DNA of 64,000 nt from Talpa occidentalis (taxonomy: Eukaryota > Chordata > Mammalia > Eulipotyphla > Talpidae). Positions 39,655 to 49,764 of this stretch are shown here, piece by piece. The notes beneath the pieces are model-generated. The model was not told the origin of the DNA and did not search any database. It saw only the letters and a program-made list of their open reading frames with translations. How positions within the stretch are numbered: position 1 is the stretch's first letter; the number at the start of each line of letters is the position of its first letter. The position numbers and the translations under genes were made by a program. Location: positions 66,303,730-66,367,729 of the forward strand of contig NW_023604295.1 of the NCBI RefSeq assembly GCF_014898055.3, written 5' to 3'.

Positions 39655-39960
39655 ATACACACAGTGCAAGGAGTCAGACAGCCAGGGTACTATTTCTGAC
39701 TCTGTCATTATTAGATGTATGATCTCGTTCAAGTTACTGAAGTTAAATTCATCTTTGACTTTGTTTCTTTCTTTAAAATGAGAGTAAAAGTTCATTGTTT
39801 CTGTGGGCATTAAATGACTTGTTTTATGGAAATCCTAGTACATTGTAGAAATATTAGCTGCTGGTATTGTTTGCATCCCTAATGCTTATGGAAGTGCTTT
39901 ACACTAAGTAGGAACTTAAGTAGTTATGAATCAACAAAATGAATAAATTACAACATAGTA
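39655..39960 (+). mobile_element. MIR SINE relic
   Basis: GGAGTCAGACAGCCAGGGTA, TCTGACTCTGTCATTATTAG, TATGATCTCGTTCAAGTTAC, GCATTAAATGACTTG and AAGTGCTTTACACTAAGTAG follow full-length MIR order. Confidence 0.7.
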
Positions 39961-40984
39961 AAGATTTTACAAATCCCTTTTAGCAAAAACTATTTTAGCA
40001 TAAACAATTCAGATTTCAAGAGTCAGAGTCTAGAAACCAATATTACCACATATATTTTCTTTTCTAAAATAATGCTATAACCACGTTTTATCCAAAATGT
40101 TCACCACTCTCAAGATTGTTTTTGGATTAAGATAATTAATTTCAGAAAAGGAAAATAATATTTATTTTGGAGTGATGATAATTAGGGCAAATTTCACTGC
40201 AAAATATTTCTAGCTTGATTTTTATAGTTTCCAAAATTTGTTGACAAACTAACTTTTACTCTTATTTATAATTATCAAAGTATTTTGAAAGTTACATAAA
40301 TCATCTTATATTTCTGTAAAATAAAGTATTCAATGAAAATTACTCATTTAACAGTTCAGAAGGCAAAAAGTATAACAATTTAGAAACATTATAAATATTG
40401 AAGAGGATTTAATGGCTAAAAGGCAAAACATCTAATTCTTGTTTTAAGACTAATCACATTAAAATGAGGCACTAATTTTTAAAAAGATCTCAAAATATTT
40501 GTTGATACCTAAGAAAATGCAAAGTACATGAAATTTGTTTTGGTTATGAACTAACCATTAAAAATACACTTTCAATGCAAGTAAAATCACTTACATCCAA
40601 ACCTAAGCTAAAATCAATTTCTGGTTGTCAAAGAATGAGTTAAGAATCTTTAGTCACTAGTGACAGCTCAGTTGCAGGATCATAAATCAAAATGTGATGA
40701 GGGGATATGCACACACAAGTAGGGAGAGTTAATAATAACCCTGTACAGCCTGATTTTCCTCTTAGGCATATGAAAGATCAGCATTTTTCAACTCCTGAGA
40801 GAAGTAGCTCTATGTTGGCTGATATATCCCAAGATATGGTCATTATTTAGGGTGCTGTAAGGCATGACACTCAGACAAAATAGTCCTGGAGTTCTAGGAA
40901 GTATAATCTACTAAAGATTAAATCACATAATCTTGGGTTTTTGGTGATACTTTCCATAGACTAAGTCAAAGGGGAGTAATGAAA

Positions 40985-41135
40985 AGAACACTGAACTCAA
41001 ACACAGAAAGAAATAATGTGAGCTTAGATGAATCACTAAGACTCTTTGACCTTCAGAGAATTGTTTCCAACATTGGGACTTCAACTAGATGATCTCTAGA
41101 GTCTCCCCTGGTTCTAAAATTGATTACACATTCAA
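40985..41135 (+). mobile_element. MIR-class SINE relic
   Basis: AGAACACTGAACTCAAACAC, GATGAATCACTAAGACTCTT and CTAGATGATCTCTAGAGTCT with CCCCTGGTTCT fit the MIR-related consensus '..ACTAGATGATCTCTAAGGTCCCTTCC'. Confidence 0.6.
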
Positions 41136-41139
41136 ATAT

Positions 41140-42253
41140 ATTTTACTGCCTTAAATAGGATGATTTTTTTCTGTCCTTAATGAAAAACTGAAGGAGCAGT
41201 ACAAATAAATACTTTTACAAAAATCTGTAGTTATGTTAGTTATGTTTTATGACTGCTTTGCTGTTTGCTGCCTTTCCAACACTCAGGAGAACCAACAAAT
41301 TCAAATCAATACTATATGACTAATTCTACTCTAAAAAAAATGATGGCAAATGGGCCTAGGGAATTTCTGAGCAGGTAGAGTTTATAAAATTGATTCACAC
41401 CATCCACAAACATGAAATACCATTGAATCCTTTTGACTCAGTCATAAAGTTTATGCCTGCTGTCTGAGACTCCATGGCAGGGATAACTGTCCAAGTAGAC
41501 TGGAAGTTAAATTCTTTGAAATAATCAGTTTGCACTCTTCTCTCTTCCTGTAGTAAGTAAACCTCCCTACCTATAGTGGCTCTATCCATGCCCTGGTCTA
41601 GTCATTTCACGACTGCTTATTCAGTTTATTCTGAAATTTATACACAAAGGTACATTGACTGATATTGTCATACAGAAGAGAAACAAATACTTTTATTGTT
41701 AGAGCATTTTATGCCCCCTTTTTTTCCTTTACTTTTGCCTTCCTTAGTTTACCAGATAATATTCATATTAACTGAATTCTCTAAATGTCTTACAATGACT
41801 CAATTCACTTCTTTCCAGTCAAAAGATTTAATATTTGAAAGACATTATCAAAATAAAAGGATAAATAAGTCACAATCTGGAAGACTTTCATAATAATATC
41901 AATTTGTAAGTGGAAGAAAAATACTTTTAATATGTATCTAACAAAGGGCTTGTATTTAAAATACATAAACATGTTGATTTCTCAGTGAACACATAGGAAT
42001 AAATTTTCTAAATGGAAAAAAAAATCTCCTCTAGAAGTTACTCCACATTAACAAAATGTCAGTTTTTTAATTTAAAAATCTAAAATAATAACTGCAAAAA
42101 TGTAAAAAAGAACAAACAATATGCCTAGAGATTGAATAGAAATTCCAGGGTTACCTCAGTTTAAAAAGAAAACAACTCCATATAAATAATTGTTACAGGG
42201 CAGGGAGCTGTTGCACATTACTCATTTTTTTTTACTGAGGCACACAAAATTCA
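41140..42253. other. Left flank of the full-length L1
   Basis: Unassigned AT-rich sequence. A second T-run (about 42227-42235) lies shortly before the L1 poly(T), separated by ACTGAGGCACACAAAATTCA. Confidence 0.5.
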
Positions 42254-42435
42254 TTTTTTTTTTTTTTATAAATTTTATTGTTATATTCCCCATACAATTG
42301 CAGCCCCCCATTCTGACCCCAATCCCTCCCCTCCCGCCCCTGCCCCCAAAAAGTGTCTCTGATTCATAGTTTTTGTTGATTTTGATTTTCACTTTCTTAT
42401 AGTTATTCATTTTCCTGGTCTCTTATTTAAGTTTT
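42254..42435 (-). terminator. L1 3'UTR, polyadenylation signal and poly(A)
   Basis: A short 3'UTR of about 170 bp with a C-rich plus-strand stretch (G-rich in the RNA, 42303-42350), as in other L1 3'UTRs. AATAAA on the minus strand lies at 42274-42279, just before the 14-base A tail (42254-42267 as T on the plus strand). Confidence 0.85.
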
Positions 42436-44442
42436 CTAGATTCCTGCTATGAGTGAGACCATCCGGTATTTTTCTTTTTCTTTCTGGCTTATTTTGCTGA
42501 GCATGATCCCTTCCAGCGCCATCCATGTTGCTGCAAATTGCATGTGTTTATCTTTTTTGAATGCTGAGTAATATTCCATGGTATATATGTACCACATCTT
42601 CTTGATCCAGTCATCTATTTTTGGGCATTTGGGTTGTTTCCAAAGCTTAGCTATTGTAAACAGTGCTGCTATAAACATAGGGGTGCAGGTGTTCTTTGGA
42701 ATTGATGTTTCTGTGTCCTTTGGGTAAATACCTAGGAGTGGAATTGCTGGATCATATGGAAGCTCTATGTTTAGTAGGTCCAGAAATCTCCACACAGCTC
42801 TCCACAGTGGTTGGACCAGTTTGCACTCCCACCAACAGTGCAGAAGAGTTCCTTTTTCTCCACACCCTCGCCAACATTTGTTGTTGCTAGTTTTTTTAAT
42901 ATGTGCCATTCTCACTGGTGTAAGATGGTATCTCATGGTAGTTTTGATTTGCATTTCCCTGATGACAAGTGATGTTGAACATTTGTTCATATGCCTGTTG
43001 GCCGTTTGCATTTCCTCTTCAGAGAAGTTTCTTTTTAGCTCTTCTGCCCATTTTTTGACTGGATTATTTTCTTTGTTGTTGTTGAGTCTCATCAGCTCTT
43101 TGCAGATTTTTGTGATCAGTCCTTTATCATTAGTGTTGGGTGCAAAAATGTTCTCCCAGTTGGTGGGGTTTCTCTTTGTTTTTGTTATTGTCTCTTTTGC
43201 TGTGCAGAAGCTCTTTAATTTGATGTATTCCCAGCTGTTTATCTTCGCCTTCACTATCACTGCTTTGGGTGATGTGTCTGTAAAGATGTCTTTGATGTGC
43301 AAATCACGTAGTGTTTCGCCTATATTTCCTTCTATATATTTTATGGTTTCAGGTCTTATGTCTAATTCTTTAATCCATTTTGAGTTGATTTTTGTGTATG
43401 GTGTGAGGTAGTGGTCAAGCTTCATTCTTTTGCATGTAGCGACCCAGTTTTCCCAGCACCATTTATTGAACAAACTTTCTTTGCTCCAAAGCATAGTCTT
43501 TGCTCCTTTGTCAAAGATTAGTTGACCATAAATCTGTGGGTTTATTTCTGGATTTTCTATTCGATTACATTGGTCTGTATGTCTGTTCTTGTTCCAATAC
43601 CATGCAGTTTTGATGATTATGGCTTTGTAGTATAGCTTGAAGTCTGGGAGTGTGATGCCTCCATTCCCTTCTTTTTTTTTCAGGAGAGCTTTGGCTATTC
43701 GGGGTTTTTTGTGATTCCATATGAATTTCATCAATAATTGTTCTATTTCTTTGAAGAATGACATTGAAATTTTGATTGGAATAGCATTGAATCTGTATAT
43801 TGCTTTTGGTAGGATGGCCATTTTAATAATGTTTATTCTTCCAATCCATGAGCAGGGGATATCTCTCCATTTCTTTGTGTCTTCTTCTATTTCTTTTAAC
43901 AGTGTTTTATAGTTTTCTTTGTATAGGTCCTTTACCTCTTTTGTTAGATTTATTCCCAAATATTTGATTTTTTTTGTTTCAATAACGAACGGGATGGTTT
44001 TTTTGATTTCTTCTTCTTCAGATTTATTGTTTGTGTATAGGAAGGCTACTGACTTTTGCGTGTTGATTTTGTATCCTGCCACTTTACTGAACTGATTGAT
44101 GAGTTGAATTAGCTTTTCTGTGGAGTTTTTGGGGTTCTCTATGTATAATATCATATCGTCTGCAAATAGTGATAGTTTGACTTCTTCTTTTCCTATTTGG
44201 ATTCCTTGGATGTCTTTCTCTTGTCTTATTGCCCTGGCTAGGACTTCCAGTATTATATTGAAAAGCAGTGGTGAGAGTGGACATCCTTGTCTTATTCCAG
44301 ATCTTAATGGAATTGCTTTCAGCTTTTCACCATTGACAATGATACTGGCTGTTGGCTTGTCATAGATGGCCTTTATGATGTTAAGGTATGTTCCTTGTAT
44401 CCCAAGAATTTCAAGGGCTTTTATCATGAATGGGTGTTGCAC
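42436..44442 (-). pseudogene. L1 ORF2, C-terminal part: reverse transcriptase core and cysteine-rich domain
   Basis: About 668 codons in the frame one base off from the preceding segment, overlapping it by 19 bp. It has no ATG at its start, so it is the continuation of ORF2 and not a separate gene. It contains the RT blocks [12 protein letters not shown] (about 51-62) and [10 protein letters not shown] (91-100; F-A-D-D at 93-96, the metal-binding Asp pair). A thumb and linker region follows, then a C-terminal zinc-knuckle-like motif C-x3-C-x7-H-x4-C within [17 protein letters not shown]. The frame ends normally at the L1 3'UTR. There are no internal stops over 2 kb, so the only visible lesion in ORF2 is the single-base deletion at the junction. 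Whether that is fixed, polymorphic or a sequencing error cannot be told here. Confidence 0.93.
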
Positions 44443-46259
44443 TTTGTCAAAGCTTTCTCAGCATCTATTGATATTATCATATGGTTTTTATATTTCTTTT
44501 TGTTGATGTGTTGGATAACGATTGATTTTCGGATGTTAAACCATCCTTGTGTCCCTGGAATGAATCCTACTTGGTCGTGGTGAATTATCTTATGTATACA
44601 TTGTTGGATTCTGATAGCTAAAATTTTATTGAGGATTTTTGCATCAGTGTTCATTAGGGAGATTGGCCTGTAGTTTTCCTTTTTTGTGTTGTCCTTGTTC
44701 GGTTTTGGTATTAGTATAATGTTGGCTTCATAGAACGTGTTTGGTATTGTCCCTTCCTTCTCAATTTTTTGGAAGAGTTTGTGAAGGATAGGCACTAATT
44801 CGTCTCTGAATGTTTGGTAGAATTCATTTGTAAATCCATCAGGTCCTGGGCTTTTGTTTTTGGGGAGGTTTTTGATTACCATTTCAATTTCGCTAATTGT
44901 AATTGATCTGTTTAGGTGTTCTATTTCTTCTTTATCTAGCTTTGGGTGATTGTAGAGTTGTAGGAATTTGTCCATCTCCTCTAGATTGTTAAACTTGTTT
45001 CCATATAACTGTTCATAGTAGTTACTGATAATTCTTTTGATTTCTGCTGTGTCCGTTGTGATTTCTCCTCTTTCATTGATGATCCTGTTTATTTGTGCTT
45101 TCTCCCTTTTTTCCTTTGTGAGCCTGGCTAGGGGTTTGTCTATTTTATTGATTTTTTCAAAGAACCAGCTCTTGGTTTCATTGATCTTTTGGACTGTTTT
45201 TTTAGTTTCAATTTCATTTATTTCTGCTTTGGTTTTTATTATTTCTTTTCTTCTACTGGTTTTGGGGTTTTTTTGTTGTTCTTTTTCTAGATCTTTGAGC
45301 TTCGAGATTAGGTTGTTTCTTTGAGTTCTTTCTTGTTTCTTGATGTGAGCTTCTATTGCTATATATTTTCCTCTTATTACTGCTTTTGCTGCATCCCATA
45401 CATTTAGGATATTGGTGTCCTCCTTGTCGTTCAATTCAAAAAATTTTTTAATTTCTTCTTTGATCTCCTCATTAGTCCAGTGGTCTTCCAGTAGTGTGGT
45501 TTTTAATCTCCATGAGGTAGGAAAGTTCCTTGCCTTCTTTTTATGGTTTATTTCTAGTTTGATGCCTTCATGGTCAGAAAAGATGGTTGATATGATTTCA
45601 ATCTTGGTGTATCTGTTGATGTTTGTCTTGTGCCCCAGTATGTGATCGATCCTGGAGAATGATCCGTGTGCGCTTGAGAAAAATGTGTACTCCGTTTTTT
45701 TGGGGTTTAGTGTTCTATAGATGTCTGTTAAGCCCAATTGCTCTAGGTCCTTATTTAGAGCTTTGGTTTCTTTACTTAATTTTTGTCTTGTTGATCTATC
45801 CATTGTTGATAGTGGTGTGTTGAAGTCTCCCACTACGTATGTGTTTTCTGTGATGTCTGTTTTCAGAGAGGACAACAGTTGTCTGATATATTTTGGTGCT
45901 CCTTCGTTTGGTGAGTATATGTTAATGAGTGTTATTTCTTCTTGAAGTATTGTCCCCTTGATCATAATGTAGTGACCATTGGGGTCTCTTTTTATCTTTT
46001 TGAGTTTGAAATCTGTTTTATCTGATATAAGTATAGCTGTTCCTGCTTTCTTTTTTGGTCCATTTGCTTGTAGGATTGTTTTCCATACTTTAACTTTGAG
46101 CCTATTTTTATCTTTTGTAGCTAAATGTGTTTCCTGGAGACAGCAAAAGGTTGGGTTTTGTTTCTTAATCCAGGCTGCAACTCTGTGTCTTTTTATTGAA
46201 GAGTTTAGTCCATTTACATTTAGAGTTAAAATTGATATGTTAACATCTGTATTTGCCAT
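44424..46259 (-). pseudogene. L1 ORF2, N-terminal part: endonuclease and start of reverse transcriptase
   Basis: Frame of 611 codons. Residues 1-239 form the APE-type endonuclease that nicks target DNA at TTTT/AA-like sites. The catalytic residues visible are N14, E43 (in LQETHL), D145 and N147 (GDFNTPL), D205 and H206 (RIDHILG) and D229/H230 (SDHEG). E43, D145, D205 and H230 fall at the human ORF2p numbering. Reverse transcriptase blocks follow, including [23 protein letters not shown] and [10 protein letters not shown]. The frame then derails and stops about 15 codons after the IDAEKA block, which in intact L1s holds the first catalytic Asp of the polymerase. The cause is one missing base in an A-run of the plus strand near 44449-44451. 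All upstream sequence looks functional, so an endonuclease-only truncated product is conceivable; a full ORF2p is not. Confidence 0.92.
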
Positions 46260-46368
46260 TGTGTTTGTCTTTCCTTTGATTTTATTTATTTATTCTTTTA
46301 ATAACTTTTTTTTTTTTGGCCTTCTTTCATTGTTATTCGTCCCTCTGAGGTTCTGGCTTTAGGACTCC

Positions 46369-47403
46369 TTATAGTATTTTTTGGAGTGGGGGTTTAGTTG
46401 CAATGAAATTCCGGAGTTTCTGTTTGTCTGGGAAAGTCCATATTCTTTCTTCAAAGAGGAAGGAGAGCTTTGCGGGATAGAGTATTCTTGGTTGGCATCT
46501 GTTTTCTTGGAGTCTGTTGACTATATCCCTCCACTCTCTCCTTGCCCGTAGTGTTTCTTCGGAGAAGTCTGATGTCAGCCTGATTGGCTTTCCTTTGAAT
46601 GTTATCTGTTTCTTCCCTCTTGCCAGCTTCATTATTTTTTCCTTGTCCTGGATTCTTGGGAGCTTTACTATTATGTGTCTTGCTGTATTTTTCCTTTCGT
46701 CGTGGAAGTTTGGTGTTCTTCTTGCTTCTTGTATATCAATTTTCAGCTCCTCCTTCACATTTGGGAAGTTCTCTTCAATTATCTCTTTGAATATTTTCTC
46801 TGTTCCTACTTCTCTCTCCTCTCCTTCTGGTATTCCTATAACTCTTATATTTCCTTTCCTCATGGAGTCAGATAGTTCCCAAAGTCTTTCTTCATTCTTT
46901 TTCCTTCGTACTTCTCTTTCCTTTTCTGTTTTGGTTCTTTTTATTTCTGTGTCTTCAAGAGTACTTATTCGTTCTTCCATTTCATCAATTCTGCTTTCAT
47001 TGCTTTTCCCAGAATTCTTTAGTTCTTCCATTAATTCTTTGATCTCCTGCATTTCTTTTACTTCCCTCTTTAGGGACTCAATTTCATTCTTCTGATCGTT
47101 GATTATTTTTCCCTTATCATTGTTTTCCTTTATGACTTCTGTCAGTTTTTTAATCACGGCAATTTTAGATTCTCTTTCTGGAAGGCTCAGAAGTTCTTCT
47201 AAGTTACTGTCGTTGCAATCTGGGGGCTGGTTTTCTTTTTGTGGTGTGCTTTTTCTCTGGAGAGTTGCTAGGTTGCGTGTGGTTCTTCTCCTCCCTACTG
47301 TCTGTTTTCTAATTTGCCGTATGCGTTGGGACACTGTGTTGTTGGGACTGGCCGGCATCTTGGGTGGGCTTCTCTGCTCCCCTCTGGTTCCTCCAGGAGT
47401 CAT
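46369..47403 (-). CDS. L1 ORF1 protein (RNA-binding nucleic-acid chaperone)
   Basis: Open frame of 344 codons without stop or frameshift. L1 ORF1p forms trimers that coat L1 RNA in the cytoplasmic ribonucleoprotein. Order of parts: a basic N-terminal region rich in R/K (about 26-50); a long charged heptad-rich coiled coil (about 70-175); an RRM-like domain opening with NIRVIGIPEGEE (185-196); and the C-terminal domain with ARHIIVKLPR (241-250), RLTSDFSEETLRARREW (275-291) and QPRILYPAKLSF (304-315). The first ATG (47403) has a poor context (C at -3). The second, Met16 at 47358, has A at -3, so a 329-residue product is possible. It lies 109 bp upstream of ORF2, as usual for bicistronic L1 RNA. 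Its complete state points to a young element. Confidence 0.93.
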   Translation of the reverse strand: MTPGGTRGEQRSPPKMPASPNNTVSQRIRQIRKQTVGRRRTTRNLATLQRKSTPQKENQPPDCNDSNLEELLSLPERESKIAVIKKLTEVIKENNDKGKIINDQKNEIESLKREVKEMQEIKELMEELKNSGKSNESRIDEMEERISTLEDTEIKRTKTEKEREVRRKKNEERLWELSDSMRKGNIRVIGIPEGEEREVGTEKIFKEIIEENFPNVKEELKIDIQEARRTPNFHDERKNTARHIIVKLPRIQDKEKIMKLARGKKQITFKGKPIRLTSDFSEETLRARREWRDIVNRLQENRCQPRILYPAKLSFLFEERIWTFPDKQKLRNFIATKPPLQKIL

Positions 47404-47830
47404 CTGTCAGTTTCAAGCAGTCTTTACTGGAGAAAGGTCCCTGTTCTAAAATGCCGATGTGGGGACACACTCCCCTGTGCGCCTGGTCTGCCCCGGCGGT
47501 GGGTTCCTGCTCCCCCTCTGGGCTTGGACTGCAGGCCAGAGGGGGTCTGGCATGGGCGAACTTCCCCCGCTCACCTCTGGCTCCTGAGGAAGCCTTCTGC
47601 AGGTAGTCTTTACTGAAGAAATGTCCCTATTCTATAATGGTGATGTGGGACACACTCCCTGCGCGTCCGGTCTCAGGCACACTCTTCTGCGCGCTTGGTC
47701 TGCCCCGGCTGTGGGTGCTCGCTCTCCCTGTGGGCTCAGACTACTTGTTCGGAAGGGGCCCGGCGTGGGCTAACTCCCCAGCTGGCCACTAGCTCCTTCA
47801 GGAGCCTGTGCTGGCTTCAAGTCGCTAGGT
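47381..47830 (-). repeat. Tandem monomer-like repeats in the L1 5'UTR
   Basis: Two diverged copies and the start of a third are visible. The plus-strand block CCTCTGG..TCCT recurs at 47381 and 47574, with a weaker match near 47788. AGTCTTTACTG recurs at 47419 and 47605 (186 apart). TGGTCTGCCCCGGC recurs at 47484 and 47696 (212 apart). The second unit holds about 27 extra bases (around 47660-47686) that look like an internal duplication of the neighbouring CACACTC..GCGCG segment. The arrangement recalls the promoter monomers of mouse L1s, but the unit sequence is not one I recognise. Confidence 0.75.
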
Positions 47831-48744
47831 GGCGCCAGAGATCTCTCCTAGAGCCCTTGGGGAGCTAATTTTCCACCCCGTGGGACAGGGAGCAGAGCGG
47901 GGATGGTAGGGTACACCTCAACGGCTTTGGGGTGCTGTGTCTGCCTTGTGCCCCACCGTCGTGGGGAACCCACGCCCCTAATTTCGTGCCCCGGGTCTCA
48001 GTTCCAAAGCCCTCAGTTCCAGGACGCGGGCTGTAGCCCAGATCAGTGGCGCGGGAATGGCGCCTTTTGAATCCCGCTCCTGTGCCTGGGCACCTGGTTC
48101 CTGCTCACTCAGGGAGGTCCTCCCTGCAAGCCTAGGTCGCAGGCGCGGGGACCTGGGCAGCTGCGATCCAATCTGGATCCGCGATTGCTTTTCAACCGCA
48201 CTGCTTTTCAGCGCGATCCGCGCCGCTTTCCGCGCAATCCTGACCTCGATCCGCGCCTGTTTTTCCAGCGCGCCGCTTTCCGCGCAGGCTTACAGGGCGG
48301 CCGGGGCTGTGTGCTGGTGCTGGTCTCCTCCTGGGCGGGGTCTCTCTTCAATGGCGCCCGGAGCTCACCTCCTTGGGGGATCCTGCAGGGTTCTCCACAG
48401 CTCCCGTTCACGGGGTGTGGTGGCTGCAATAGTTCCTTTCCACTCACAGTCCCGCTTGCTGCGTCCTTTGTTCTTGTGGGTCGTTTTAGTTTGTTGTTTT
48501 CCTCCTCTCTGCGGGTCGGAGAGTGCTGCCTCTGTGGGCGGGGGAGGGGAGCAGGGTTCCGCGCTTCCCTCCCTTCTGGTCCTCTTTTATGGCCACTTTC
48601 TTCTTCGGGCAGTTTGCTGGAGTCACCCGTTTATCTTCCGTGTCCCGGTTCTCACTGGGACCTGCCGCTTTTCCTCCCTATTAACTTTTTATTAATGGGA
48701 GATCTTACTCGCAGCGTCTCCTCGCCGCCATGTTGCTCCGCCCC
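47404..48744 (-). promoter_or_regulatory. L1 5'UTR / internal promoter region
   Basis: About 1.34 kb of GC- and CpG-rich sequence upstream of ORF1, in sharp contrast to the AT-rich surroundings. In L1s this region is the internal RNA polymerase II promoter. A YY1-type motif (CCGCCATGTT on the plus strand, 48725-48734) lies 11-20 bases inside the element's 5' end, close to where human L1 carries its YY1 site. The part nearest ORF1 contains imperfect tandem units of roughly 190-215 bp. The distal part has short duplications, for example a 17-base GCGCCGC-type string repeated exactly at 48220-48236 and 48270-48286. Promoter activity is inferred from family knowledge and position. Confidence 0.85.
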
Positions 48745-48781
48745 ACTTCCCATGCTATTGGTTTTAATGGTGTCTCTTTGA
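48185..48781 (+). other. Long antisense open frame leaving the L1 5' end (ORF0-like candidate)
   Basis: Antisense to the L1 5'UTR, 198 codons start at ATG 48185, cross the L1 5' boundary (about 48744) and end 12 codons into flanking DNA. A second overlapping frame of 212 codons (48057-48695) lies wholly inside the 5'UTR. Primate L1s have an antisense promoter and a short ORF0 in this place. High GC lowers stop-codon frequency, so long frames can arise by chance. No known domain is visible in either translation. Confidence 0.15.
48725..48734 (+). promoter_or_regulatory. YY1-like site at the L1 5' end
   Basis: CCGCCATGTT fits the YY1 consensus CCGCCATNTT. It sits at +11 to +20 of the L1. In human L1 a YY1 site at about +13 to +21 fixes the correct transcription start. 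The function here is inferred by analogy. Confidence 0.6.
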
Positions 48782-49139
48782 TCATGAGCAGGTGATGCCA
48801 GATGAATGAATATCTTTTTAATTCATAAATAGTGAAGATAACACATGCAGCACAAACTAAACTCCAAGATTACATGAGAGAAATTTGATGATTCTGAAAT
48901 ACTTCTTACAAACGGCTAAGAATAGATTTCCCGAGTTGTTGATAAAATACTTCTTTTTCTTCTTATTTATTAATTGTAAAATTCTAAATTTACAAACACC
49001 CTTAACAATATCACTCATGAATCATGCACAGTGGTATGTTAATTACAAGGCTGGAAGGGAATACAGCACTATATCAAGCAGCGAGTAAATACCTTTGTAA
49101 GTACTTCTAGCCTCACATAACAGATAATGATTTTCTAGA

Positions 49140-49560
49140 ACAGTGACTCTCAAACTTGAGCAGCATCAAAATCACATGGAGAGGGCCTCCCCAGTGGCAC
49201 AGCGGTTGAGCGCTGGGCTGCGAAGCTGCCCGCAGCCTCTGCAGCACCGGTTAGATCCCCAGCAGCCCGGCAAGGGTCCCACATTGCACGCAGACCTCTC
49301 CTGCTGCGCCCATTGCTCCCCTCAGCAGTGTACTTCGGTCCTTCTGCCTGTTCTGGTCCCTGCTCTGGCTCTGGTGAATTCTCTCACCCTCCCGTGCTTC
49401 TGTCTATACTCAGTGCTTGTATAAATAAATAAATAAATCTTAAAAAAAAAATCACGTGGAGAACATGTAATAAAGCAGATTTCTGAGCCTCACCAAAGAT
49501 TTCTAATATAGTAAGTCTTGTATAAGATCCAGGGTTTTGCATTTTTAACAACTAATGTTT
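49140..49560 (+). mobile_element. hAT/MER5-type DNA transposon relic split by a SINE
   Basis: Left part CAGTGACTCTCAAACTTGAG with AAAATCACATGGAG; right part resumes with GTGGAGAACATGT, TTCTGAGCCTCACC and GGTTTTGCATTTTTAACAA. These are MER5-family landmarks in the expected order, interrupted exactly at the SINE target site. Confidence 0.7.
49183..49450 (+). mobile_element. tRNA-derived SINE, group A, inserted in a hAT relic
   Basis: A box TGGCACAGCGG near 49194 and B box GGTTAGATCCC; tail GTATAAATAAATAAATAAAT then CTTAAAAAAA. Flanking AAATCACATGGAGA (to 49182) and AAATCACGTGGAGA (to 49462) differ at one base. The duplicated target is part of a MER5-like element. Confidence 0.93.
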
Positions 49561-49639
49561 ACAAATTTAAGAAGGACTTCAATATATTAGTTTAAAATAT
49601 GTATGTGTATAATTATTTTAAAATATATTTTATATGTTA

Positions 49640-49760
49640 CATAAATTATTACAACATACATATATGTGTGTGTTTATTTATATATATCTATATAGATACA
49701 TATATCTACATAGATACTGTATCTATATATATGTATATATATAGATACTGCATTGTTAAC
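49640..49760. repeat. TA/ATCT-rich simple sequence
   Basis: TATATATCTATATAGATACA-type alternation, with ATAGATACTG appearing twice. Confidence 0.8.
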
Positions 49761-49764
49761 AGAA

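Larger units (their letters stand above)
42254..48744 (-). mobile_element. Nearly full-length young LINE-1 (L1) retrotransposon
   Basis: About 6.5 kb in reverse orientation. In L1 order it has a GC-rich 5'UTR (48744 down to 47404), ORF1 (47403-46369), a 109-bp spacer, ORF2 (46259-42436, one frameshift), a short 3'UTR and a poly(A) tail seen as a 14-T run at 42254-42267. The outer end begins with a G-rich leader carrying a YY1-like site, as in full-length L1s of other mammals. Both reading frames are otherwise open and all endonuclease and reverse transcriptase signatures are present, so insertion is recent. I could not find matching direct repeats at the two ends (left flank ends in ACACAAAATTCA, right flank starts ACTTCCCATG), so the target-site duplication is absent, very short, or lost. 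Family assignment to L1 is certain; the subfamily name is not known to me. Confidence 0.96.

Noticed and set aside
42767..43411. 214-codon plus-strand frame inside the L1
   Set aside because: Antisense shadow of ORF2; the same frame start recurs in the truncated L1 copy at 57092. No domain.
46517..47095. 192-codon plus-strand frame
   Set aside because: Antisense shadow of L1 ORF1; serine/phenylalanine-rich translation mirrors the charged coiled-coil codons.
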